Shown piece by piece: positions 1 through 14,000 of a DNA stretch of 64,000 nucleotides; the first letter of the stretch is position 1; every line of letters begins with the position of its first letter. The position numbers and the translations under genes were made by a program. The DNA is taken from contig OY811974.1 of the NCBI GenBank assembly GCA_963681505.1, positions 11,918,490 through 11,982,489 of the forward strand. Reading direction: 5' to 3'. The notes beneath the pieces are model-generated. The model was not told the origin of the DNA. It saw nothing but the letters and a program-made list of their open reading frames with translations, and did no database searches. The DNA comes from Eunapius fragilis (lineage: Eukaryota > Porifera > Demospongiae > Spongillida > Spongillidae).

Positions 1-255
1 TCCCTGGTCACATGCTCCAAACAGCAGAAGTCACACCTCAGGTACGACACTCGCATGTATCCCATTTTCACGTGGACACATTAATGTAAGCACCAGAGAG
101 AACAGCTTTGAGCATATCATGGCATGCCCAGGTGGGGGGCATGTTACCCATGTATGGGGTGCTTCATTTACACCACATGAGGTTAATTCATACCATATAA
201 GGCATTTCATGCCAGAGTAAGGTGCTTCATGTGCACACACTTATGTTGCTAATAG
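1..255 (+). other. 3' part of an upstream intron of the PKHD1L1-like gene
   Basis: No coding signal is convincing here. The stretch ends in CTAATAG just before open IPT-type coding sequence, so it reads as an intron end. AG alternatives at 265-266 and 278-279 would shorten the exon slightly. Confidence 0.6.
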
Positions 256-1751
256 GTCCATGTCAGGGTCAAAGGTCAGCTCGCGGGGTGCAGCGGGGGC
301 AGGGGGCAGTACGAAGAGTACCCGGCCCCCCAGGACCCCTGCGGGTTCACCTACTCCGCCTCCCTCAACCCCACCGTCACCTCCATCGCCCCCGCCTGTG
401 GGAGCGCCGGCACTGTTGTACACATCAGCGGGGCGGGGCTCAACACTTCGGTGGACGGTGTGAAGGTGCTATTTGGGGGCGTCCCTTGTGCTGTCGCCGC
501 GGTGACGGACGATTCCATCCAGTGCACACTAGGGGAGGACTACGCCGGAACGAAGCCCCTTAGCGTCAGCTTGATTCCGCAGGGTACGGTCGACACCCGC
601 GGGGTTACCCTGCAGTACAATCTAACCATTGCCTCTGTGGTGCCCAACGTCGGAAGTCTGGCTGGTGGTACTGCCATCGTCATAAGCGGCCAGGGGTTCG
701 CCCCTCCCTCTTCGGGCCCCTGCGTCACTCGGGTCTCCGTCGGAGGGCAGCCGTGCGACATCACCGGTGCCACGCCCTCTCGGATCACGTGCCTGACTCC
801 GCCCAGTGCGGTCGCCGCCTCGGTGGACGTGTCGGTGGACTTGACATGCAGCGGCGCGAGCGGATTGGTTGCCGAGCTGGCCTCTGGGTACAGCTATGAC
901 GTGGCCCACACACCAGTTGCCACAGTGCTTAGTGTGATGCAGGGGAGTGGGGCCGGTGGAGAGGTGGTGACCATACAAGGAAGTCAGCTTGCGGGGAGCG
1001 GAAGCACTGATGTTTTGGTAAGCCTCAAGGGGTCTGTTTTTTTCATGAGACTGGAGACTGGATACGTGAGTTGGTTGGTATTGCTCAGTTATAATTTGGA
1101 CAATGATAATTTTTGCAACCAACAATTTGCCTGGCAATAATGCACCAGATAATTGGTCGAGTATTCAGCTTTGGCATAGACAGTTAAAGTGTTGTTACAA
1201 ATAGTTTGTACTGAGGAGCAACATGAGTCTGGGGAAGAGGAATACATGTATCAGCGTTGCCATAGCATTCACGTCCATCTTACATCCCATTTCCACCCCC
1301 TCTTCCCCCAGTTTGGTGACGTCCCTTGCACAGAGTGCACCATAGGCAGCTCCTCTGTCACCTGCACCACCCCACCACACTCCAACGGCACCGTAAACGT
1401 GTCAGTGATGGTTGAGGGTCTTGGCAAGGCCAGCGGTGACCTTCAGTACAGCTACCTGCTCCAGGTGGCTACCATCTCTCACTGCAGTGGGTAAGCACAT
1501 CAAGCCTTTTGCGTACATGTACCTTGGTACTAACGCTATCACTTTTTAAGTACCTTTGTAAGTACCTTGGTGTTAACACTGTTCACTTTTTAAGTATTGG
1601 AGCCTTTAGCGTACCTTGGTGTTAACACTTTCACTTTGTAAGTACATGGAGCCTTTAGCGTACCTTGGTGTTAATACTTTCATTTTGTAAGTTCATGTAA
1701 ATGGTTCTGTTAATATAAATTTTATTTATAAACACACCATGACGTTAATTG

Positions 1752-1784
<33 letters not shown>

Positions 1785-3090
1785 ACCCTAAATCAAGACC
1801 TTTGAAATCAAACTACGATAGTTTCAAGGGTCATCTCTTTATGTACACTTGAGTAGTTACTTTAGTGCAAGCCCAATCAGGAGCATTGCTCGGGAAACAA
1901 CTTACAGGGAATACAGCTTAATCAGGGACGGCATTGGTGTGCTCAATAAAAGCGACTTGCATGTATTGATCCTTACAACATACACACTGTTTCTCTCAAG
2001 CACAAACGGCCCCCATTATTATACAGCTGACCCACTTAACTGGCAACCCAGTCTAAATACAAGGTAGCTACATTGTAGCTGTTAACCAAGCATTGGTCTT
2101 GACTCGTTGATTTCAAATACATTTTACTCTTGGGCTAAAATAATGATACCATGTAAATTAAGTACATAAAATTAATGTTTAATCTGACCCTAACACTCCT
2201 ACACATGTATGGAGGTCCTGTTATGACCAGCCCATCTGTTCTCCTTATGTGAAAGGTCAATTTTTGGAGGTCAGACGTTGGACATTGATGGAGGGTCCTT
2301 TACAACAAACATGACAGCGGTGAAGGTTGCCATGGGAACCAGTCCCTGCGTCGTAAGGAGCGTAACACGTGACAAGATCAGATGCACCACTTCCTCCTCG
2401 GCCCAGACCCACACCATCAACAACAATGCGTAAGTTTTTGAAGATGTACGGTGTGTTGATTGTCACGCTTGGAAGAGACAGCTTCATGATATGATTAATT
2501 TGTACTCCAGGGTGTGATGTCACTCACATGTAGTAGCTCACGTTTGTACCTTGCAAAGTAGTCCGTTGTCTCTACTTTCAAACATTACATGTACCTAGCA
2601 TGTTTCACTTTCCGTTTGACTTGTAAGGTACGAGAGTTAACAGTTACGTGACATCACGTCTTGAGTACAAATGATCCAGATCACGAGAAGTTGTCTGTTA
2701 AAACTACTCTGTGCCATTAGTGCTAATGAGATGAGACGTTCCTCTGCATAAGATTTCATGTTGTAACCTTTTGAAAGTGCACGTATCTGGAGTAAGGTGA
2801 TGCACGCAGCTGTAGATACCCAGTACTTGGGTGTGGGGTGGAGTATACTTCCAGTGGGTCAGCTACACAGCAAAAAATTAAAAAACAATTGAGCATATCT
2901 GTTGTGTTGAAGAATTTATACTATTGCACTTGGCATCGTCAGGTACAACTCTGAGTACGGACTGGGCTACAAATGGAATCCAGACTACCTGGTGGTCCAA
3001 GCTGGGGACACGGTGGAGTGGGCGTGGACCGGATCACCCTTTGCTGCCACGAGGAATGTAGCCCAGGTTGGTTTTGGAGGCATGCCTGGT

Positions 3091-3137
<47 letters not shown>

Positions 3138-6100
3138 TACATGCACAATGTACAATCACTGGTATTTTTGGTAAGGTCTGTGGTAAATTTGACAGGCTGA
3201 AAGGAGAATGTATTTGAACGTTTGATGTCATGTGCCCACTCCCTCCCCCACCCACTCCATGTGCCCTCTCCCACCCTCCCCCACCCACTCCATGTGTCCA
3301 CTCCCACCTCCCCTCACCCATGATATGTGCCCTCCTCCCACTCACCTGTGCAGGTGGACAGCCCCGGAGACACAGAGTACAACGGCAAAGGTTTCCACTC
3401 TACGGCAGCCATCACTGGCTCATTCTCCCACACCTTCACTGTACCAGGCACCTACCACTACATAGCTGAGGGCTACGCCGCCATCGGTACGTCCATGTTG
3501 AGTGCAGCCATCATGAGTTACCACGGCTCCTCCTTTCCACTCCCTCACCTCCTTTCACCCTCCCCCTCTGTTCTCCTTCCACCCTCTTCTCCCTAACTTT
3601 CCCTCCTCTTCTCCTCTCCCCCTCTCTCCCTCTTCTCACCCCTTCCCTCCTCTTTCCCTCTCTCTCTCCCCTCCCCTCTCCTCCCCCCTCTCGCTCACTG
3701 GGCAGGGTTCAATGGGACAATCGTGGTACAAGATTTGATGTCTCAGTCATATCCGATCACGCTCACTGTCAACGGAGCAGACATCAGCCTGAGTGGTGCA
3801 CAGTGCATAGACACGTCCTCGCCTTACGAGAACTACACCTTCTCCGTCTCCCACACGCCCACCGTAACTCTCTCACCTTCGCAGGGGTACGTGGGGGTGG
3901 CTGTGGAGGTGTCGGTCCGATCCCTGTCATCGGTTGCCGACGACAACACCCTGACCTTTGGGGGGATGCCATGTCGGGACGCCACCTTGCCCGTGTCTGT
4001 CAAGTCTGTACCAACGTTCACTTCCGTTGTTGAAACCGGGAGAACATACTCCTCCCTCATCTCCTTCAACTGCACGCTTCCCGGCATTGACCCGGGAGAG
4101 TACGAGGTCTCCCTCCATGTAGAAGGGCGGGGCTGGGCCTACGCTAGCGTCAACAGCAGCGTCGTGTCCGTGTCGGCACAGATCACAGCGGCACCGTCCC
4201 CTCCCACCGGATCGCTGAGGGGAGGGCTGGAGATTTCAATCCCGGTCCACGGGCTCTCCCGCTGGGTGGCGGGAAAGACAACGGTCACCATTGGCAACAC
4301 GCCATGCCTGGTCCAGAGGGTTGACACAGATGGATCTCTTGACGGTGTCCTCACTTGCGTTACGGGTCCGGCAAGAGACGATGGCTACTCGTCTCTGGTC
4401 TCCCACGACAGTGCCCTGGCCTACTGGAGCCTTCAGACGGACATTTTTGCTCTAAATGGAGCACACCTTAGATACGACGGGACAAGGTACTTCACCAGCG
4501 GAGGGTTGCTAGGCAGCCGGGCAAATGCTAGCGTTGTTGGTGATGGAGTGGGGGGACCGGTGGAGGGCATATCGGGGAACACGGTCACCGACCAGGCGGC
4601 AGAGTTTAACTCATCGTACATGGAAGTCCCTGCTTTGAGCGAGCTGACATCGGACTTTGGGTTTGGCCTGGAGGTGTGGCTTGGGTCAAGTACTGGAGGG
4701 ACAGGGACTCACAGGATCGTCGTGGATGCCTCCGCCTCCTCCCCAGCCCGCACCAGCGGCTACATGCTTGCGCTTAACCCCTGCAACCAGCTGGAGTTTT
4801 GGCTCGGCGTTGGGCAGAGCAGCGGTACGGACGACTGCCCCGTGGTCCAGAACAGTTCCCCGTGCCCTGCCAGCTGCTCCGGCCTCACCACGGCTACCCA
4901 TCCCTCCTCGGCACGTGCGCTCCCACCAGGCCAGTGGAGCGTCGTCCAATCCTCGACCTCCTCCGATTGGTCGCAGTGGCACCAGGTGTTCATCGGCTGG
5001 TCGGCGGACGCCTGCGACGGAGCGGGTGCGTGCACGGGGAACCAGGTCCTCTACGTCGACGGTTCGCTCGTCGGTGTCCGCACGGCGGTCCGTTACGTAC
5101 CATCCCCCGGCACGATCAAGTTTGGCGGGAGCTCTTACCACCCGACTGGGGTCCAGTGGGACCTCTCCTCTCAGCTCTCGCCGTTTGTCGGGTCGTTGGA
5201 CGAGGTCAGCTTTTACGGGTCCCCTCTCTCGCCCGAGGCGGTGGCGGAGCACTATCACTATGGCAACAGCAGTGGTGGTGCCCAGCCCATTTGGCTCGTG
5301 ACGGAGGACGTGGACGGCGTTGGGAGCGGTCAGGTTGCGGTGGGGCAGGGGTTTGCGCACCTACTGAATGTGGACTGGGAGACACAGCTGAATGGACAGT
5401 ACTTGGTCAACGGGAGCACAGCCCTGCTCTTCCAGTGGAGCAGGTGAGGTCTTAGTGCATGTGGTGGTGAAGAAGTAGGCCTATATTGCTGTACTGATGC
5501 ATACTAATTGTAGTACTGATTGTTGTCAATTTGACTAAGGGTATACTCCTCCCACCTTCTGTGTGAACGCTATGCCCCTTCCCCTACCCCCTCCTTCATC
5601 TTCCCTTACCCACAGTACACACGGCCTAAGCCAGGTTTCAAAGGCCGCTTTTGAGTCATGTGACCTTGGGGCCACGCCCATCAAGCAGTGGACAGGCGGT
5701 CAGATGGGCGGGGCAGTGATGGTGGAGCTAGCCGAGGGCAGTACCTACTACTTCGTGGACCCTGTCCTCACCAACTGTGCCCAGGGCCACAAAGCACAGG
5801 TGGGCATAGAGAGGCCAAGAGGGGGGGGGAGGAAAGAGGAGGCGAGGCACGTAGGGGGGAGAATGGGTCCGTACATGTAAAAACGGGGGCACGTGGGGAG
5901 GGGGGAGGAAAGTAGGTCCCATAAACATGCACATGGGAAAGGAGGAGGGGTACTGGGGGAGGGAGGGAGGTGAGGGTGAACAGATATTATTGACATGAGG
6001 GTAAGGTCTGTGTAATTAATACCAGTTATTAATAGCAGTTATTGTTAATAAGTTATTAATAAAAGCGAATGCATGTCTATTATATTTGCTATCCAGGTGC

Positions 6101-7730
6101 AAGTTGGCAACGTTCTTGTTATTGACTGGAGGGTCACCAGTTACAGCGATATTACTGTACCGGAGGGAACGGGTCTGATCTTCCAGTGGAACGGTCCCGT
6201 ACCGCACAGCGTGGTCGAAATGGCCTCTCGTTCCTCTGTGGACAGCTGCCTCTTTGTAGGGCCTCAGGCTGCACTCCTGGGACAGGTAGGCGTGGTCTAC
6301 ATTGTGGTACTGTAATATGTGTACAATAGCAGGGCATCATTGATAGGAGGAGGGGCTGCATTTGCGCCCCTCCTCCTCCTCCTCCCCCTTCTCCTTGCCA
6401 TATTGGTGTGCCCCTCCCTTGGCAATTAATTTTAATTGTCTCCTGTTCTCAATGACATGTATATGTCTCTGGTGGCCTCTACCGTTTCATATCGAGCACC
6501 AGTAGTACAAAAACTCAGTGCAGACGCACATATCACATGTGTAATCACACGCATGTTCATAGCAATCATAAATATATCGTTTCCAATAACTGCTGCATGT
6601 ACACCACATACACATAACTGGCTGTCATGGTGCTGAGTGCATAGGGTGTGTATTTATATTTCCCTCTGCCCCGCCCCCCGCCCCGCCCCCCAGGTGGTCA
6701 AGGAATGGTACCCAGTGTCCATCAGTGGTAGCGTTCCTGTCTTAGGGCTGACCCCCGGGGACCACCACTTTGTCTGTTCAGTAACCAGCCACTGCACCCA
6801 CGGCATGAAGTTCACCGTCACTGTATTGCCAGGCAACGGATCGTCATCCGTACAAGACCAAACGGTAAGTGTCAACCTTGAGGGGGGGAGGGGGGGAGGA
6901 GGAGGGGTGCAGAATGTGGTAAGCTGTCCACATGACGTTGGATGTTGTTCCATCTTTTGTACAGTCTGGTCAGGAGTATGTCATCCCGTGGAGGGTGCAG
7001 CATTATGGACCGGTCACCATTGTCCAGGGGGAGGGGCTGGTGTTCTCCTGGGACGACTTTCACTCCCTGCACCAGGTGAGATACAACTGCATCTTTTGGG
7101 GGAGGGGGGAGGGGAGGTGTACCTAATTGTATTGAGGGTGAGTAGTGAGAGTGTGTGTGTTGAGTGATGAGGGTGTGTGAGCTGCTATGCCCTACATGTA
7201 CATAGGCCCTTACATATGCCCTAAGGCCCTGCATATGCCCTTACATACATGTAGGCCCTACCCAGGCCCTACACAGGCCCTACATATGCCCTAGACATAT
7301 GTCCTACATATGCCTAAGGCCCTACATACATGTACCTCTACACATGTACACGAGGTTGATCATTTGGTTTCCTTTACATGTATTTCATAACCAGCTCACG
7401 TTGCTGTCCCTATTCATCATCAGGTCACTCAGGATGCCTTCAAGTCTTGCAACATTGCGGCAGGCCCTCTGACCATATGGGCTGACCCCAGCGTTGGTAA
7501 CAGCGTGACCATCGACACCCTCCAGCCTGGTACTTACTACTTCCTGTGTTCCGTGTCTGGTCACTGTGACGCTGGGATGAAGGTCCAGGTCACTGTCCTT
7601 CCCAACGATGGCCTCCCTGTCATTATTAAGCCACGGTTGGCCCAGTGTGGAGCTGTTGGTGGGTACTGTGAGTTTGGCTACAGGGCCGAGAGGACACCAG
7701 TGGTGTTGGGCGTAGAGGTAGGTGGGGATG

Positions 7731-7769
<39 letters not shown>

Positions 7770-10700
7770 AAGTGTGTGCGATATGAAGTGTGTGGGTGTG
7801 GTCACTGCAGAAAAAGCGTTATGGCAACTGAACAACTAGTGATGACTTTGTTACAGCTGGGGGTTACACCAGTTGGGATAAGCACACAAATATTAAGTAT
7901 ACAGCAGGCATACGACATGGACCATGTGATGTCAGACTGTGGTAGTTGTAGCAGAGTTATACCAAATTCTGTGGAAACTAAATGTGCTCTTATCCCAATT
8001 GTGATAACTTGGAATAACCGTGTCTGTCTTGCAGTGGGTGGAGTGTAGTGGATGGGAATGTGAGTGGGTGGAGTGCAGTGGGTGGGGGTGTGAAGTAGGT
8101 GGGGTGGTGCACGAGATGAACTCTTTTTAAAACCCCCCCCATTCTTATTACCTTCCCTCCCTCCCTTCCCAAAAACCAGCCATCTCAGTCTGTACCGGGC
8201 TCAGTGCTGACTGTGTATGGCAGGTCACTGGTACCAGACGGCACTTTGGTAAACGCCGCGCTCACCTCCACCACCGTATGGGTGGGCGGGGCACCATGCT
8301 CCCCTGTGACCCTGGTCAATGCCAACGGGACTGACCACACCCTCCAGTGCACCGTCCCAAACTACGAGTCGGGCGTCTATTACGTGGACGTGTTTGTGGC
8401 CGGTGTGGGTCTCGCTTCCCTATCCCCTCCTCCTCCCCAGACCGCCTCCTCTCCCCTGGCTCCGGGTCCCCGCAGGAACACCACGCAGCCTGCCACAAGC
8501 TCCTCCCCTTACCCCACCCTCTCCCTCACCGCTGCGGTCGCGTCCATCGCCCCCACCTCTGGCAGCCTGGCGGGGGGCACCCCCGTGCAGATCGCGGGGA
8601 GCGGCTTCAGCCCGTCGGCCGGCCGCCTCTCCGTCTCCATTGGCAACGTCCCCTGCGTTGTCACGGCGTCCGACGTGTCGTCCATATCGTGCGTCACTGG
8701 GCCTTCGGGTGCCACCAGCGACCGCACCTACTTGGTGAACGTTACCGTCAACGGCCGCACCTTCAGTTCAAACGTCCAGTATGGTTACGTGGCTAGCCTG
8801 ACCCCAATGGTGTCCTCAGTCACACCAAGCACTAACCTGATTGGCGGGTCCCCCTTGCAGATCGCGGGGTCGAATTTCGACGGCGTCGTTTCGAACGTTC
8901 AGGTGTACGTGGTGACGGACGTGCGCTCGCTCGCTCTCTCGCCCTCCGCTAACAACCTGTGCCCCGTAACCGCGGCGACTGCGTCCCAGATCACGTGCAC
9001 AGCCCCGCCCCTGGCAGCGGGATCGTACAAGGTGGTGGTGTACGTAGCGGGCAAGGGGCTCTCCTCAGAGACAACCTCTGGTTCGTCAGCGGTCGGTTAC
9101 CAGCTGCTCGTAGGCGGCTTTTCACCGCAGTCGGCAGGAAACGGAGGCGGGGTCGACGTCGCTATCACCGGGAACGGGTTCCCAGCCTCCCTGAGCGACG
9201 CCGCGGGTGTGAGGGTGACGATGTGTAGCACCCCCTGCGTCGCGGTGCAGACCTCCCTGACCGGCATCCTCTGCACCCTGGGTCCCCTCGCGGTCCCCAG
9301 TCCGCTCACCGCCAACGCCACCTGCCCCGTGACGGTGTCGTACGGTTCCCAGACCGCCACGTCTGCCTCCCAGTTTAGCTTTGTCGGCTCCCTCACTCCC
9401 ACCGTGGGGGGCATCAGTCCGTCCGTGGGCGGGACGGCTGGGGGTACCCTGGTCACCATCTCGGGGGAGAGGCTCCTTCCACCGGACGGCCTTGCTACCA
9501 ACAGCAGCGACATCGTGGTCACGATCGACGGCTCTGTGTGCGAGTGGTTTGGAGAGCACCTGACGCCGAGCGATTCGAGCATCTCTTGCCGCACGGGCGC
9601 TCATCTTGGGACGACGGGGAACGCCTCCGTGACTGTGACGGTGAGAGGCAGGGGGCGGGCCCTGAACAGCGGCGGACCGGTCCTCTACAGGTACTACGAC
9701 CGTTGGTCCAGTCCGTTCACGTGGGGAGGGGCCAGCCCCCCGGGGGAGGGGGAGTCTGTGTACATACAGGCGGGGCAGACGGTTGTCTTGGATACGAGCA
9801 CGCCCGTGCTGAACCTCATACTGGTGGAAGGGTTCCTGGTGTTTGACGATTCACAGGACGTCCACCTCCAGGCCAAGTACATATTCATCAATGGAGGGGG
9901 ACTGCAGGTGAGGGTCACTGGAGCATGGTGTGTCGTTTGGGTTGGTGTGGGTTAGTGTGAGGGGTTAGGTTAGTATGGGTTAGGTTAATCTAGGTTAGTG
10001 TGGTTAGTGGTTCCCAGGGTTACCCCTTCCTTTCCTTCCAGATTGGAACAGAGCAGTCACCATTCTTGCACAACGCAAAGATCACCTTGTATGGAACCAT
10101 AACAGACCCAGAAATACCCATATATGGAGCCAAGGTACGTAGATAGCCATGTATGGAGCCAATGTACATAGATATCCACATATGGAGCCAAGGTATGTAT
10201 GTACCCTTTTATGGAACCCGTATACATGTATGGAGCCTAATTATTTAAATATGGAGCTACTTTTTATGTACGTGTATGTGCTGTGCACATAAAACCGAAT
10301 GGCAGCTGTTTGGACCCCCCCCCCCCCCCAATCATGTTTTTGTTTTTATTTATGTGTCCACAAATTTCAAAATACACGTCAGGTGCTGGGCATACGGCAG
10401 GGTACCCTGGACCTCCACGGAAAGCCGCGGGCTGTCACATGGACCAGGCTGGCTCAGACCGCCCAGAATGGTACTGATACTGTCTACCTTCAGGTACAGT
10501 CTAGTTAACCCCTGGAGGGCTATTGCCTCACTTGTTGTTAACCTCTGGAGGAATATTGCCTCACAATAATTAACCCCTGGAGGGCTATTGCCTACTTGTA
10601 GTTAACCCATGGAGGGCTACTGTCTCACTTGTAGTTAACCCTTGGAGGGCATTACATGTACCTCACAGTAGTTAACCCCTGGAGGCCTATTAGTTAACCC

Positions 10701-10959
10701 CTGGAGGGCCATTGCCTCATGTGCACAAGGTCATCGCAGCTCTCATGAATATAGGAATCAGTGGACTGGGTACCGGGTGATTTAGTCGTCATAGCAGCAA
10801 CCGGGAAGGATGGCAATGAGACAGAAGTGCGTACAGTGACCCAGGTGTCCCCAGATGGTCATGGGCTGACATTCAATGACTCCCTCGAGTTCACCCACCA
10901 AGGAGTGACTGAGGTATTCGAGGATGGCCAGTTCATTGAAATCAGGTAAAACACACACA

Positions 10960-11014
<55 letters not shown>

Positions 11015-14000
11015 ACATGCACACACACATACACACGCATACACACATATGCACACACTCATGTAACTCACACATACATGTATACAGATTGCAAGCACAT
11101 ATGCACACATGTACACACACACATGTATGCAGTCTACATGTGTCCATTCATGTTTCTACTAATATTAATATGACACCCTGGTATGTTTTTGGTTGTGTGT
11201 TGTGGCATGAATATTTTACAGCCTAGTAGAATATTCTCTATGTGACAATAAAATTTTCTGACGGGCAACATACATGTACATGTACCCATCATAAAGTACT
11301 CTGTCACAAGTGCTCCCCGTTATCATGTATGGACTGTATGTGCCACTGGTCTTGGACAGTCATGTTTATAACCGTCCATGTGCTTTGCCTGAATTGAATT
11401 GCTAACACCTTTCAGAGCTGAAGTTGGCCTACTCACCCACAATGTGGTTATCGAGGGCAGTCGCCTTGGCAACCTGACTGGATTTGAGGGTCTAGGTGCA
11501 GACCAGTATGGCAGCCAAGTCTTCATACACCGTGCTGGAACGGCTGCACTGCCTGTCAGGTTAGTTAACCAATAAATAGTATTAAATGTACATGATGATG
11601 CAAATGTACATTTGGAACAGTGTCCAGCAAAATCACCCTTGTGATACTTTTTCAAAATTTCCAGAAGAAAAGTAACACTAAAATGTATGGCTAATTATAA
11701 ATTCAGTGCATAATAACTTTATGATGGATTGTCCAATTGCGGATGTGTAAGGACCATTTGATAGAAGCTCTTAGGAGTTTACGGAAAATTTAAAAAAAAT
11801 TGAAAACTTAAAAACTACCTAGAAGGGTGATTTTGCTGGACACTGTCTCATGTTTAGAATCCGAACACAAAAAAAATTTAAACTAATAATCTCTTGCAAC
11901 CTAAATGGTCAGGCAGGTTAAATGATTGGCTGGGCATATTAGCCCAACAAAATTGTTTAGTAAATTAGATCAGGTTAGATAACTAACGAGTAAATAGATA
12001 GCCAATCAGGTTAGGTAGTGATTAATAGTTAGATAACTGCTATTTTTGTCCCCACCATCAGGATAGAGCATGCTGAGTTTCGCTATGGAGGCCAGGCCTT
12101 CAGGCTAGGTCGCTACGCCATCCACTTCCACCTGTGTGACTCCATGAGGGGCTCCTACATCAGGCACTGTGCCATCCACCACTCCAACAACAGGGCCATC
12201 ACGGCTCACGGGGTACGCGACCTCGTTCTCCAAGGCAACGTCGCCTACGACATCAAAGGCCACACCTACTTTGTGGTTAGTTATCGTTTGGTGATGGTAC
12301 CCAGGACGACTTACAGTGATTTGTGCTATGTCTGCAGGAGGATGGTATTGAGACCAATAACTACTACATAGGGAACCTTGGTGTTCTCACCAGGGGGTCC
12401 TCCAGCCTGCTGACCAGCGACCAGATCCCTGCTGTCTTCTGGATCACCAACCCTCAGAACTTCCACATTGGCAATGCAGCTGCTGCGTCCAGGGCTTATG
12501 GGTTCTGGTGGGTGTTGCACAGCATGCACATGTGGTGGTGGTGGTGGTGGTGGTGGTGGTGGTGGTGGTGGTGGGTAGTATTACACAGCATGTAGTTGGT
12601 GGTGGTGGTGGTGGTGGGATGTTGCTGGTGGTGGTGGTGGTGGTGGTGGGATGTTGCTGGTGGAGGTGGTGGTGGGGTGTTGCTGTTGGAGGTGGTGGTG
12701 GTGGTGGTGGTGGGTATTACACAGCATGTAGGTGGTGGTGGTGGTGGTGGTGGTGGGCAAATGCTGTACAGTAGCCGGGACAACTGCCTTTATTCCAATA
12801 GTTATACGTGCATTGTTGGTCTATGATGCATCACATGTTTACTTTAAGGCAACAATGTTGCAACTCAATGAATCCAATTATGTTTTTTAAGTGAAACATT
12901 TTTACTGCAGAAATTGTTGTGTGCAAAATGTTGCCTAGTGTATGGTCGCCTTTAGTTATTAAGATTTCCATTATTAAAATGTACTGGGAGAAGTAAGTGT
13001 AAGATGTGAGATGTTTTATTAATGCCCTCCGGCATTCAGGTACGAACTGCAGAACCATCCAACTGGTGCCTCTTACACCACATCTGTCTGTCCCAACAAG
13101 ATGCCATTTGGAAGATTTGTGAACAACACCGCCCACACCTGTAACGAGTTTGGACTGAGGATATGGGAGACATACACCCCCTATGTACGTGTGTGTGTGC
13201 GTGTGTGTGTGTGTATGTGTGTGTGTGTGAGCGTGTATGTGTATGAGGATATGGGATACATGCAACCCCATTTGTATGTGTGTTCATTGTGTGTACATAG
13301 ATGTGGACTGTATGGTATAGGCCACATTATGTCAGGTACTGACATACATATCAGGTACTTACATACATATCAGGTACTGACATGCATATCAGGTACTTAC
13401 ATGTACATACATATCAGGTACTTACATACATATCTGGTACATGTACTTACATACATACATACATATCAAGTATTTACATGCATATCTGGTACATGTACTT
13501 ACATACATATCAGGTGCATACATACATATCTGGTACTTACTTACATATCAGGTACTTACATGCATATCAGGTACTTATATCTTAAATGTTGGTGTGCCCC
13601 ACAGTTTGTGAATAATCTCTTCTATTAGGTTGATGGGTGTGGCCAGACTGTACGCTACAATGCCACCTTATATGACTTCACCTCCTTCTCCAATGGGATC
13701 CATGGTCTTGAGCTCTCTGTCGTCGGCCATATAAGGCTATCAGGGTTCAAAGTTGCCGACAACGTAGCCAATGGTATAGAGATCCAGGAGACCAGAGGGG
13801 ACTGGGGAGGAGCTATGATCATGGTACGCTGGTCTAGGGAGGAGTAATTATCAATGGTCTGGGAAAGGGTACTGGTCTGGGGAGGAGTAATTATGGTAGT
13901 GTACTTTATATGCTGGTCTGGGGAAGAGTAGTATTGGTGGTGTACAGCGAGTATGGTCTGTGATATTGTATGATGATGTCATGGTTGCACCCTCACCTCC

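Larger units (their letters stand above)
256..2429 (+). other. PKHD1L1-like exons 1-3: four IPT/TIG repeats
   Basis: Exons 256-1017, 1312-1490 and 2256-2429 (phases 0, 2, 2). They encode IPT/TIG immunoglobulin-like repeats with the usual pattern: an S-I-A/V-P-x2-G-S-x-A-G-G start, G-x-G-F, a V-x-V-G-x-x-P-C core and an I-x-C-x-T/L strand. Repeats 1 and 2 lie wholly in exon 1 (about 361-620 and 621-910). Repeat 3 crosses the first intron (FGDVPC at 1312). Repeat 4 (IFGGQTLDIDGG, then G-T-S-P-C) is more divergent. Such repeats build the rod-like ectodomain of fibrocystin-type proteins. Confidence 0.85.

Noticed and set aside
8319..9604. Several long alternative-frame ORFs over exon 12
   Set aside because: Shadows of the GC-rich IPT-coding frame, which has clear domain repeats and splice continuity.
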